A stretch of 64,000 nucleotides of DNA, from NCBI RefSeq assembly GCF_011008565.1, contig NZ_JAAIWK010000001.1:124001-188000 (forward strand), read 5' to 3'. Position numbers and translations under genes: made by a program. Shown in pieces: positions 17,527 to 26,199 of the stretch (positions within the stretch are counted from its first letter, which is position 1; each line of letters starts with the position of its first letter). This stretch comes from Heyndrickxia ginsengihumi (lineage in GTDB: Bacteria; Bacillota; Bacilli; Bacillales; Bacillaceae_C). The notes below the pieces were generated by a model. It was not told the origin of the DNA. It did no database searches and saw only the letters and a list, made by a program, of their open reading frames with translations.

Positions 17527-18336
17527 TTATTTTGCAGCATTTTTTAATACATCTACATCTGGTTGTTTGTTAAACCATTTTTTATAGATTTTAGCGTATT
17601 CCCCATTATCCATTACTTTCGTCAAAGCTTTATCGAACTTAGCTTTTAAATCGCTATTTTTAGGAAAAGCAATTCCATAGTACTCTGATTTAAAGCTTTT
17701 ATCTGTAACTGTTTCTAGATTACTGTTAGGATTATTTTTTACATACTGCAGTGCCACAGCATTATCAGTTACTACAGCATCTACGTCACCGCTTTTTAAT
17801 GCTGTGAAGCAAAGTGCTGATGTTTCATATTTTGAAATTTTATTACTATTTTTTCCTAAAATGGACTCAGCAGTAAATTGCCCTGTTGTACCATTTTGCA
17901 CACCAACTTTTTTACCTATTAAATCTTTCGCGGTCTTAATGTTTGTCCCTTTTTTGAAGACGATCATACTTTTTGATTCAAAATATGGATTTGAGAAATC
18001 ATAAGATTTCTTACGTTCATCGTTAATCGTAATTCCTGCCATACCAACATCTAACTCTTTATTTTGTAAGCCAGCAAGCATAGCATCCCAGCCTGTATTT
18101 TTAATAGATATCTTATACCCCGCTTGCTTTGCAACTGCATTCAATAAATCTACATCGAAACCAACGATTTTCCCTTTTTGTTGGTATTCAAATGGAGCAA
18201 AAGTTGCTTCTGTCCCTACATTTAAAACTTTATCTTTACTTGAACCATTGTTGCTGTTTTGTTTCCCACATGCAGCTAAAACAAGAACAAACCCGATCAT
18301 CATAATAAACACTATTTTTGAATTTAATAGTTTCAT
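17527..18336 (-). CDS. Polar amino acid ABC transporter, substrate-binding lipoprotein
   Basis: The 269-residue precursor has a lipoprotein signal ending in VLAACG, with the acylated Cys at ~23. A family-3 periplasmic-type binding fold follows (VGTEATFAPFEYQ, GWDAMLAGLQNKELDVGMAGITI, ERKKSYDFSNPYF). It is anchored outside the membrane and delivers a polar amino acid to the permease. It is first in a three-gene operon. Ligand identity (arginine, lysine, glutamine or cystine) cannot be decided by eye. Confidence 0.88.
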   Translation of the reverse strand: MKLLNSKIVFIMMIGFVLVLAACGKQNSNNGSSKDKVLNVGTEATFAPFEYQQKGKIVGFDVDLLNAVAKQAGYKISIKNTGWDAMLAGLQNKELDVGMAGITINDERKKSYDFSNPYFESKSMIVFKKGTNIKTAKDLIGKKVGVQNGTTGQFTAESILGKNSNKISKYETSALCFTALKSGDVDAVVTDNAVALQYVKNNPNSNLETVTDKSFKSEYYGIAFPKNSDLKAKFDKALTKVMDNGEYAKIYKKWFNKQPDVDVLKNAAK

Positions 18337-18506
18337 GTTTATTCAATCCCCTTAATATTTATAAGTTATGCTGTATTAAAATAATACTCTGTTCTAGTAG
18401 ATTTTGCAATATAAATTCTATAAAAAATTCATATTTTCGCATAAACATGCAATCTCACACTAAAAGAACAGAGTTCAGCGCCAATCCCATACATTGACTT
18501 AGCGGG

Positions 18507-18959
18507 CTATGGTAAGTTTATTTTCTTTTTCCGTTCTGGCAATCTTTTTCTTATTAATTGATTCACGACTTCTGACGTTACTAGACCAATCGCAATTGCA
18601 CCTGATAGCAACAGTACTTTGCCGGCAAGAGACGTTGCACCGTTATAGTCATTTTGTACGAAATGTCTCATCGTATCATACGCTGCCCCACCAGGTACGA
18701 GCGGAATGATTCCCCCTACTGTAAAAATTAAAATCGGAGTCCGATAAAATTTTGCGAATACATGGCTAATAATGCCAACTAGAAAAGATGCAGCAAATGT
18801 TCCATAAACGATATTTAGATGATTAATATAGAATAAAAAATACAGTCCCCAGCCGATCATGCCGACAACGCCACATTGAATAAGGGATTTTTTTGGAACG
18901 TTAAATAAAATACCAAAACCGGCTGATGCAATAAAACTTGTAACAAGTTGTTGAAACAA
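18507..18959 (-). CDS. Threonine/serine exporter, C-terminal-half subunit (ThrE2/YjjB, DUF3815)
   Basis: This small membrane protein of about 150 residues has four or five helices and the stretch GGIIPLVPGGAAYDTMRHFV, typical of the YjjB/DUF3815 half of ThrE exporters. The frame can extend to a GTG at 18974, but that codon lies inside the GGGGGG ribosome site. A TTG at 18957-18959, seven bases downstream of the G-run, is the more likely start. The partner half is encoded just upstream, so together they rebuild a full ThrE exporter. Confidence 0.8.
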   Translation of the reverse strand: MFQQLVTSFIASAGFGILFNVPKKSLIQCGVVGMIGWGLYFLFYINHLNIVYGTFAASFLVGIISHVFAKFYRTPILIFTVGGIIPLVPGGAAYDTMRHFVQNDYNGATSLAGKVLLLSGAIAIGLVTSEVVNQLIRKRLPERKKKINLP

Positions 18960-18975
18960 ATGAAAGCCCCCCACT

Positions 18976-19731
18976 TTAAAAAATGGTCAAAACAATTGCA
19001 ATACCTGATCCAATTGCAAAAGATGTAAGAAATGCTTCGGCTCCTTTCGATACCCCTGAGAATAAATGACCTGCCATTAAATCACGCAAAGCATTTGTAA
19101 TTGCCAGCCCTGGAACAAGCGGCATGACAGCTCCAATGATAATTTTATCAATTTGCTGTCCTACACCTATAAGGATCATGCTGTATGCAATTAAACCAAT
19201 GACGATTGATGCAATAAATTCGGCGAAAAAACGAATACGAATTGTCCGATGTAAATAGTCCGTACAAAGAAATCCTATTCCCCCTGCAATACACCCTGGC
19301 AAGAAGTCTATCCATTTTCCTAAAAAGATGATAACAAAGCATCCACTCGAGATTGCTGCTGCCAAAAACTGGAGCCATAGAGGATATGCCAAGTTTTCAG
19401 CCTCAATTTCCTTTAGTCTTTTATGCGCGTCCTGCACCGTCAATGTTTTGCTGCTCATACTACGAGAAATACTATTCACCAAATCCACTTTTCTTAAATC
19501 TGTAGATCTTTCGGAAATCCGGATGAGCTTCGTTAGCTCCATACCATCGATAGAAAAGACAATTGCTGTTGGTGTAACAAAACTATGGGATTCATCAAAA
19601 CCACAAGATGCCGCAATTCTTGACATCGTATCTTCCACGCGATATGTTTCGGCTCCACTCATCAGCATAATTTTGCCAGCCAATAAGCATACCCGAAATA
19701 TCTCATATATTTCTTCCTGAGTTCTGTCCAT
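18976..19731 (-). CDS. Threonine/serine exporter, N-terminal-half subunit (ThrE1/YjjP, DUF1212)
   Basis: The 251-residue protein has a soluble N-terminal DUF1212 region (LMSGAETYRVEDTMSRIA at ~23-40, where the conserved GAE/T..E residues lie) and about five C-terminal membrane helices (from ~120), with MPLVPGLAITNALRD. It forms the amino half of the split ThrE-type threonine/serine exporter. Export from the cytosol is inferred from Corynebacterium ThrE and E. coli YjjPB (a succinate exporter), so the substrate is uncertain. Confidence 0.82.
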   Translation of the reverse strand: MDRTQEEIYEIFRVCLLAGKIMLMSGAETYRVEDTMSRIAASCGFDESHSFVTPTAIVFSIDGMELTKLIRISERSTDLRKVDLVNSISRSMSSKTLTVQDAHKRLKEIEAENLAYPLWLQFLAAAISSGCFVIIFLGKWIDFLPGCIAGGIGFLCTDYLHRTIRIRFFAEFIASIVIGLIAYSMILIGVGQQIDKIIIGAVMPLVPGLAITNALRDLMAGHLFSGVSKGAEAFLTSFAIGSGIAIVLTIF

Positions 19732-19800
19732 TTATCTCTCTCCGTTAATGTAATCATGTTGTATTATCAAATATTAAACCATATGTATAACCAATAATAA

Positions 19801-19836
19801 AGGTCTGGCACTATAAAATTGATCCGTGCCAGACCT
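19801..19836 (-). terminator. Terminator of ilvE
   Basis: AGGTCTGGCAC and GTGCCAGACCT form a perfect 11-bp stem with a 14-base loop, followed on the minus strand by TTTATTATT. Confidence 0.85.
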
Positions 19837-19851
19837 CTTGCTTTCATACAT

Positions 19852-20925
19852 TTATTTAATTTCAATAGTCCAATTAAATGGATCTTCCGCTTTTCCTAAT
19901 TGAATACTTGTAATTTCTTCATATATCCGATTCGCTAATGTATTTCCATTGTTGCCTTTAGAAATATTCATTGTGGTATCTTTCCATTTTAATTCCCCAA
20001 CTGGAGAAATGACAGCAGCAGTTCCAGTACCAAACACTTCTTCAAGTTCACCTTTTTGGAAGGCTTGATTAATTTCATCAATTGAAATCTTAGCTTCTTT
20101 CACAGGTATATTCCAATGTTTTAATAACTCAATGACAGAATCTCTCGTTATACCGCCAAGAATACTACCATTTAATTTTGGCGTAACAACTTCACCATTA
20201 ATCTTGAAGAAAATATTCATACTTCCGACTTCTTCAATATACTTTCTTTCGACACCGTCAAGCCAAAGAACTTGATCATATCCTAATAATTCAGCCTTTT
20301 CCTGAGCCTTTAAACTAGCTGCATAATTTCCTGATGTTTTAACAAAACCAACACCACCAGGTACTGCACGTACATATTCATCTTCAACATAAATCCGAAC
20401 AGGCTTTAATTGGTCTGAATAGTAGGAGCCAACAGGCGATAATATGACCATTAATTTATATTCACGTGAAGGATGTACACCTAGGCTTGGTTCCGTCGCA
20501 ATGATAAATGGACGAATATAAAGCGAAGTACCTTCTTCATTTGGAATCCAGTCCTTTTCAATCTCTACTAATTGTTTAATTGCATCTAAAACGATCTCTT
20601 CATCAATTTGAGGAATACTCATTCGTTGACAAGAAAGATTTAGTCTAGCAACGTTTTTCTCTGGTCTAAACAGTAATACCCGTCCATCCTTCGTTCTATA
20701 TGCTTTTAATCCTTCGAAAATTGCTTGACCATAGTGAAAAACCATTACTGATGGGTCTAAAACAAGCGGTGCATACGGTGTAATTCTTGGGTGATGCCAG
20801 CCATCTTCTTGATTGTAATCCATTACAAACATGTAGTCTGTAAAGTGTTTGCCGAATCCTAATGCATTTGCAGCTGGCTTTTCTTTCTTCACATCTGTTT
20901 TGATTAATTCAATGACTTGATTCAA
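19852..20925 (-). CDS. ilvE: Branched-chain amino acid aminotransferase
   Basis: The 357-residue class IV aminotransferase transfers the amino group between glutamate and the branched-chain 2-oxo acids in the cytosol, using PLP. The catalytic lysine is K196 in GFVKTSGNYAAS. The large type-II branch is indicated by the N-terminus (FGKHFTDYMFVMDY), QAIFEGLKAYR and the C-terminal EVFGTGTAAVISPVG. B. subtilis YbgE and YwaA are comparable in length. It is monocistronic, with its own terminator, and I see no T-box leader upstream. Confidence 0.93.
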   Translation of the reverse strand: MNQVIELIKTDVKKEKPAANALGFGKHFTDYMFVMDYNQEDGWHHPRITPYAPLVLDPSVMVFHYGQAIFEGLKAYRTKDGRVLLFRPEKNVARLNLSCQRMSIPQIDEEIVLDAIKQLVEIEKDWIPNEEGTSLYIRPFIIATEPSLGVHPSREYKLMVILSPVGSYYSDQLKPVRIYVEDEYVRAVPGGVGFVKTSGNYAASLKAQEKAELLGYDQVLWLDGVERKYIEEVGSMNIFFKINGEVVTPKLNGSILGGITRDSVIELLKHWNIPVKEAKISIDEINQAFQKGELEEVFGTGTAAVISPVGELKWKDTTMNISKGNNGNTLANRIYEEITSIQLGKAEDPFNWTIEIK

Positions 20926-21055
20926 ACCGAAAGCATCCCTTTCTACTGTTTAAATAATTATTTTCAATCGATTATAACAATTTTACGCCTAAAATTCTAG
21001 TATATTTATTAAATTTTTAAAATTTTTAGATTCAATTCGATTGATTTTAGAAAAT

Positions 21056-21082
21056 AAAGCTAGCCCTCATAGAGCTAGCTTT
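21056..21082 (-). terminator. Terminator of nupC
   Basis: AAAGCTAGC (21056-21064) and GCTAGCTTT (21074-21082) form a 9-bp stem with a 9-base loop, followed on the minus strand by ATTTTCT. Confidence 0.8.
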
Positions 21083-21103
21083 ATTGAAATTCATTTATAC
21101 ATA

Positions 21104-22285
21104 TTATAAAACAAAGCTAACAATGACTCCATTTAAAATACTTACTAATGTTGCACCGTATAACAATTTTAAACCAAAACGCGCAACAACATTTCCTTGG
21201 TTCTCATTTAACCCTTTTACCGCACCTGCAATAATGCCGATTGATGAAAAATTAGCAAATGATACAAGGAATACTGAAATAATGCCAAGTGTCCGTGAAG
21301 AAAAAGCATGTTGAATTTTTACTAAATCAGTCATTGCAACAAATTCATTTGAAACTAGCTTTGTAGCCATAATACCACCAGCTTGAACAGCCTCTGACCA
21401 AGGAACACCCATGATGAAAGCTATTGGTGAGAAAATATAGCCAAGCAGTTGTTGGAATGAAATCCCTAGAACAGCATCGAAAATGTGATTAATCGCAGCG
21501 ATTAAAGCAACAAATCCAATTAACATCGCCGCAACTGTAATCGCCACTTTAAAACCGTCCATAATATATTCTCCAAGCATTTCAAAGAAAGATTGCTTCG
21601 CTTCATTTTCCACTTCGAGAATATCTTCTTTTGGATCAACAGTGTACGGGTTGATAATAGCGGAAATAATAAATCCTCCAAACATATTTAAAAACAGCGC
21701 AGTAACTACATACTTCGGTTCGATCATTGTCATATAGGCTCCAACAATGGACATTGAAACAGTGGACATTGCTGAGGCACAGAGCGTATATAAGCGATTT
21801 GCAGGAATTTTCCCAAGTTGTTTTTTTACTGTAATAAACACTTCTGATTGTCCAACAATCGCAGAAGCAACTGCATTATAGGACTCTAACTTTCCCCGAC
21901 GGCTAATTAGATTTAGAACGTAGCCAATCCCTCTCATAATAAGCGGGAGGACCTTTATATATTGTAGAATCCCGATCAAAACGGAAATAAATACAATTGG
22001 CAACAGAACAGTTAAGAAAAATGGTGCCTGGCCTTTATTTGCTATACCTCCAAATACAAAGGAAACACCTTCATTTGCATATTCAAGTAATGCATTAAAA
22101 ACATCCGAGAACCCTTTAATTAGCACTAACCCAATTTGAGTATGTAACAAAAATAGTGCTAGCACCACTTGAATGACAATCATGTATATGATTGGTAATA
22201 CTTTGATTTGTTTTTTATTATTACTTACGATAAATGCCAAGAACAATACAATCACTAAGCCTAAAACAGCAATCAAATACTTCAT
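21104..22285 (-). CDS. nupC: Concentrative nucleoside transporter (NupC type)
   Basis: The 393-residue CNT-family permease couples nucleoside uptake to H+ or Na+. Characteristic stretches are [17 protein letters not shown] (~140-160), [16 protein letters not shown], and [25 protein letters not shown] near 300, which build the re-entrant substrate loops. About eight to ten membrane helices are visible. The chosen ATG (22283-22285) has GGAGG five bases upstream; the next in-frame ATG upstream overlaps that site. It is followed by a terminator. Confidence 0.9.
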   Translation of the reverse strand: MKYLIAVLGLVIVLFLAFIVSNNKKQIKVLPIIYMIVIQVVLALFLLHTQIGLVLIKGFSDVFNALLEYANEGVSFVFGGIANKGQAPFFLTVLLPIVFISVLIGILQYIKVLPLIMRGIGYVLNLISRRGKLESYNAVASAIVGQSEVFITVKKQLGKIPANRLYTLCASAMSTVSMSIVGAYMTMIEPKYVVTALFLNMFGGFIISAIINPYTVDPKEDILEVENEAKQSFFEMLGEYIMDGFKVAITVAAMLIGFVALIAAINHIFDAVLGISFQQLLGYIFSPIAFIMGVPWSEAVQAGGIMATKLVSNEFVAMTDLVKIQHAFSSRTLGIISVFLVSFANFSSIGIIAGAVKGLNENQGNVVARFGLKLLYGATLVSILNGVIVSFVL

Positions 22286-22432
22286 ATTTTCCTCCATATT
22301 ATTAATTTAATGAAATGAAGTAGCTAATGGTGGGAAAAGACAATTGAATGGCGATAAATATAGTATTTAAAAAAGCATTTAATTTCATTCTTAGGAATAA
22401 CTTTTTATAGAATGTTCCGCTTTTTGAGTGCG

Positions 22433-23215
22433 CTATATTAGCCCCAGTTTCTTTAAACCGTGACTAACTCCATCATCGTCTACAGAAAGTGTGACCATCT
22501 GCGCACAAGATTTCACCTCCGGCCGGGCGTTTCCCATTGCAACACCCATACCGACAGATGAAAGCATTTCAACATCGTTTAATCCATCGCCAAACGCTAC
22601 AGCCTCTTCTGGTGCAATCCCTAATATCCCCAGCACCTTTTGAATTCCAACTGCCTTTGTTTGATCTGCAGGATTCACATCGCAAGTTCTCATTCCTTGC
22701 TCACTCCACCGCCGAAAATACAATTCAGGAACATTTTCAATATAATACTGTTCTGTATTCAGCTCGCAATGAAGAAATAGTTGATAAATATCTTGTTGTT
22801 CCCAAAAATTTGGTTCTGCAAGCTTAGGTCCCCATGGATCATGCCGATACGCCTCAACTACAAAAGGATGCTCAAGATCAGTTGCTTTGAATTCCTTATC
22901 ACCTAAATACGTCACTGGATCTTTCTTTAAATCGCTATAATATTTCAGCTTTCTAAGCACTGCTTTTTCGATTGGCTTTTTATATATAACCTGATCTTTG
23001 AGCGAAATAAAAGCACCGTTAAATAAGATCCTCGTATCAATATTCAGCTCTTTCACTAAATAATCTGTAAAATAAGGAGCTCTTCCTGTTGCAATTGCTA
23101 CGTGAATATTACGGTCTTTTAACGCCATAACCGCTTGTTTCGTAGCCTCTGTAATGGGCTTTCCGTATCTTAGCACTGTGCCATCTATATCTAAAAATAC
23201 AATTTTATAGCGCAT
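22433..23215 (-). CDS. Cof-type HAD phosphatase
   Basis: The 260-residue HAD-IIB (Cof) hydrolase has motif I FLDIDGT with Asp8 nucleophile and Asp10, motif II ATGR, a Cof-type cap domain in the middle, and motif IV GDGLNDVEML near 215. Such enzymes dephosphorylate small sugar or cofactor phosphates in the cytosol. B. subtilis YkrA is a comparable protein. Substrate unknown. The ribosome site GAGGTGG precedes the ATG. Confidence 0.88.
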   Translation of the reverse strand: MRYKIVFLDIDGTVLRYGKPITEATKQAVMALKDRNIHVAIATGRAPYFTDYLVKELNIDTRILFNGAFISLKDQVIYKKPIEKAVLRKLKYYSDLKKDPVTYLGDKEFKATDLEHPFVVEAYRHDPWGPKLAEPNFWEQQDIYQLFLHCELNTEQYYIENVPELYFRRWSEQGMRTCDVNPADQTKAVGIQKVLGILGIAPEEAVAFGDGLNDVEMLSSVGMGVAMGNARPEVKSCAQMVTLSVDDDGVSHGLKKLGLI

Positions 23216-23412
23216 GCATCATCCACCTCTTCAGTTTAGAATGAAATACCCATTCCAGTAAAAAATGCCCAATGATCTATATTAAGACATTTCACTTTAT
23301 TTACTATATTCATGCGTTTACAAGTTCAATTTTATTCCCCAATCTATGATAACTGTTCAATAACTGAATGGGAATACTTTTTTAAAATTCAAGAACAGTC
23401 AAAAAATAAAAC
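23216..23412. other. Gene-free AT-rich stretch
   Basis: Between the HAD gene start and the cstA terminator I see only AT-rich sequence that must hold the HAD gene promoter. No supportable small gene or repeat is present. Confidence 0.5.
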
Positions 23413-23495
23413 AAGGTCCGACAGTACTTCTCTTGATAAGGCTTTTTCCGATCAATGATCAACCTTATGTAAATGAGAATGTACAATCAGACCTT
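23413..23495 (-). terminator. Long hairpin terminator of cstA
   Basis: AAGGTC-GA...AGTAC...TTCTC...AAGG on one side and CCTT...GAGAA...GTAC...TC-GACCTT on the other make a long interrupted stem. On the minus strand it is followed by TTGTTTTATTTTTTG. Confidence 0.7.
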
Positions 23496-23518
23496 TTTCA
23501 ATAGGCTATATATTTACC

Positions 23519-25324
23519 TCATGCTTTAGGAGATGCCGAAATATCAGCAGTTGAAATACTTGATGATTTCATATATTTAAACCAATATCTTACCGCCGTA
23601 ATCATGATAATCAAACCAAGAATAAGCATGATAATAGATAGAACCCCATTTAATAGATTATATCCAGCTGCTGCATGATTCAAATAAACGTTTTTAACCA
23701 TCCAATAACCAGCATAATTAACCGTTACGTATAAATAAGCTAGCGGGATTAAACATGTAAACATATATCTTCGTTTATCTGCTATTTTCAAAATAACAGT
23801 TGCACCTACAATTAAACCGATAGAAGCCATTAGCTGATTTGAAACACCAAACAATGCCCAAACTGAACCAATATCTCCGGAGAAAAGCAAGTATCCCCAC
23901 ATAAAGCATGCTAATGCACTTGTAAAAATTGCACCTGGCTGCCAGTCTACCTTTTTCAATGGTTTATAAAATTCTCCTAAAAAGTCTTGAAGTAAATAAC
24001 GGGCAACACGAGTTCCGGAATCAATCGCTGTCAATATAAATACCGCTTCAAACATAATCACAAATTGATAGAAATATGGAGCTAAATGACTAAACCAAGG
24101 AATCTTTGTAAAAATATATGTCATACCTACAGCAAGTGTCACAGCTCCACCTGGTCTCCCCGCCAAGTTCACTCCTATTTCATTACTTAAATGCGGAAGA
24201 TCAACAATATGCATTCCTAACGTTTTATAAACGTCCGGAGTAGAATTAATTGCAAAATAGTCTGCCGGCTGTAAAGCTGTGGCTGCAACTAACGCCATTA
24301 TACCTACTAAACATTCAACAAGCATAGCGCCAAAAGCAACTGGTTTTATATCTGTCCAACGATCTAACATTTTTGGTGTTGTACCAGATCCGATAAAAGC
24401 ATGAAAACCCGAAATAGCACCGCAGGCAATCGTTATCGAAATAAACGGCCACACCGGTCCTGTCATCGTTGGCCCGCCACCATGAATAAATTGTGAAAGT
24501 GCAGGCATATGAATAGGCGGATTAATGATAAATACACCAATAATAAGAGCAATAAACACGCCAATTTTCATAAAGCTGCTTAAATAATCGCGAGGAGCCA
24601 GCAACAACCATACAGGCAATGCAGCGGCAAAAAAAGCATAGATTGGTAAAATAATTGCCAACGTCTTTGTATCAAGTGTCAATAAATCTCCAAGAGCTGT
24701 TTGTTTAATCCAAGGGCCAATAAATACTCCAATCATTAGTAATATGAAGCCGACAGTAGAAGCAAACTTTAAATTCCCTGTTTTTCTATAAAATAGTCCA
24801 ATTGCCATAGCAATCGGGATAGTTATCGCAACAGAGAAGGTTCCCCATGGATTATTTTGTAAAGCATTAAGTACAACCATTGATAATCCAGCCATTGTTA
24901 TAACAATAATGAACAACATTGCTAATCCTGTACAAAATCCAGCAACAGGACCCATTTCTTCTTTTGCTACCTCTGATAATGATTTCCCTTTGCGACGCAT
25001 TGATGCAAATAAGACAACAGCATCATGGACAGCTCCTCCAATAACCGCCCCAATTAATAGCCATAATAAACCAGGCAAATAGCCAAACTGCGCTGCTAAA
25101 ATTGGACCTACAAGCGGACCTGCGGCTGCAATCGCAGCAAAATGATGCCCAAATGTCACCCATTTATTAGTCGGTACATAGTCCTTACCATCATTAAATT
25201 CATGTGCTGGCGTTGGCGTAGAATTATTTAATTTTAAAACTTTTGCAGCCATGAATGTACCATATAAACGGTAGGCAATTACTAGAATACAAATCGAGCC
25301 GATTACAATTGTAATCGCATTCAT
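23519..25324 (-). CDS. cstA: CstA-family transporter (putative pyruvate or peptide permease)
   Basis: The 601-residue membrane protein has about 16-18 helices. Family hallmarks are HHFAAIAAAGPLVGPILAAQFGYLPGLLWLLIGAV-type text at ~60-95, GFHAFIGSGTTPKM near 305 and DSGTRVARYLLQDFLG near 430. CstA was first linked to peptide use in starvation, and E. coli homologues BtsT (YjiY) and CstA are pyruvate transporters. It lies directly downstream of a LytS/LytT two-component pair, the same regulator type that controls btsT in E. coli. A pyruvate-uptake role is therefore a reasoned inference. Confidence 0.87.
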   Translation of the reverse strand: MNAITIVIGSICILVIAYRLYGTFMAAKVLKLNNSTPTPAHEFNDGKDYVPTNKWVTFGHHFAAIAAAGPLVGPILAAQFGYLPGLLWLLIGAVIGGAVHDAVVLFASMRRKGKSLSEVAKEEMGPVAGFCTGLAMLFIIVITMAGLSMVVLNALQNNPWGTFSVAITIPIAMAIGLFYRKTGNLKFASTVGFILLMIGVFIGPWIKQTALGDLLTLDTKTLAIILPIYAFFAAALPVWLLLAPRDYLSSFMKIGVFIALIIGVFIINPPIHMPALSQFIHGGGPTMTGPVWPFISITIACGAISGFHAFIGSGTTPKMLDRWTDIKPVAFGAMLVECLVGIMALVAATALQPADYFAINSTPDVYKTLGMHIVDLPHLSNEIGVNLAGRPGGAVTLAVGMTYIFTKIPWFSHLAPYFYQFVIMFEAVFILTAIDSGTRVARYLLQDFLGEFYKPLKKVDWQPGAIFTSALACFMWGYLLFSGDIGSVWALFGVSNQLMASIGLIVGATVILKIADKRRYMFTCLIPLAYLYVTVNYAGYWMVKNVYLNHAAAGYNLLNGVLSIIMLILGLIIMITAVRYWFKYMKSSSISTADISASPKA

Positions 25325-25464
25325 TTTGTTCGTCCCCCTTTTCTCCTTTGTCTGCCTCTATTTTATTACGAGAAATCTCCTTTTGGTTCATTTCCAGATA
25401 AAAGGTAGAAATTCGTAATTGAATAGCAAAAAACAAAGGGTGAGTGACACAATTTAGACATATT

Positions 25465-26199
25465 TTATATATGAATAAATTGTTTAAGAACATGCTTATA
25501 AGTACGGCTAACTGGAATTTTCGCACCGTCCTTCATCATTAAATTATACGTCGAATGAAACCATGGACGGATTTCAACAATTGCTTCTAAGTTTACGAGA
25601 TAGGAACGATGAACTCGCGTAATAGATGTCATCTGTAATTTTTTTTCAACATTTACTAATGTCTCAGCTACAGTATACTTCTCCGTATTCGTCGTTACGA
25701 TTGTGCTCCCATCAATAGATTCAATATACAAGAGATCCACAATGGGTAAGATAATCATACGTTCATCAACCGTAATAGCCAGTTTGTCAACAGGCTTGCC
25801 ATTTACACTAACATGTAAATCTTTTGTTTCATTTCTACGGTCATTTGCAATCATTTTTTCTACAGCTTGTTGTACCCTTTTTTCATCAAATGGTTTTAAT
25901 AAATAGTCCGCAGCATTTAAATCAAATGCCTTAACCGCATAGTCGTCATAGGCCGTGGCAAATACAATTTGCAGCTTTTGATTGGACTGCTTCACTCTCT
26001 CTACTAATTCTAGCCCAAGCTCATTCGTTAACATCATGTCGACAAACAAAACGTCCACTGCTAATGCTGACATCTTATCTATTGCATCTTGAACAGATTC
26101 TGCTTCTCCAACGATTTTCACCTTTCCAGTCTTTTTTAACAAATAGATCAGCTCATCTCTTGCTAATACCTCATCATCAACTACAAATGCTCTTAACAT
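25465..26199 (-). CDS. lytT: LytT response regulator (receiver plus LytTR domain)
   Basis: The 244-residue protein has a receiver domain (DDE at 8-10, phospho-acceptor Asp54 in VLFVDMML, lysine in YLLKPFDE) and a C-terminal LytTR domain (RVHRSYLVN, EIRPWFHST, KDGAKIPVSRTY). The ATG at 26197-26199 is preferred over an in-frame GTG three codons upstream because GGGGTG lies six bases before it. It overlaps lytS by 23 bases, so translation is probably coupled. It should activate a transporter gene, and cstA, which starts 140 bases downstream, is the obvious candidate. Confidence 0.9.
   Translation of the reverse strand: MLRAFVVDDEVLARDELIYLLKKTGKVKIVGEAESVQDAIDKMSALAVDVLFVDMMLTNELGLELVERVKQSNQKLQIVFATAYDDYAVKAFDLNAADYLLKPFDEKRVQQAVEKMIANDRRNETKDLHVSVNGKPVDKLAITVDERMIILPIVDLLYIESIDGSTIVTTNTEKYTVAETLVNVEKKLQMTSITRVHRSYLVNLEAIVEIRPWFHSTYNLMMKDGAKIPVSRTYKHVLKQFIHI

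Noticed and set aside
20926-21055. T-box leader before ilvE
   Set aside because: No AGGGTGGNACCGCG core or specifier structure is visible.
25325-25464. Possible LytTR repeats upstream of cstA (ACCCTTT and ACCTTTT on the minus strand)
   Set aside because: The two copies are 35 bases apart and do not match known LytTR site spacing, so I do not list them as sites.
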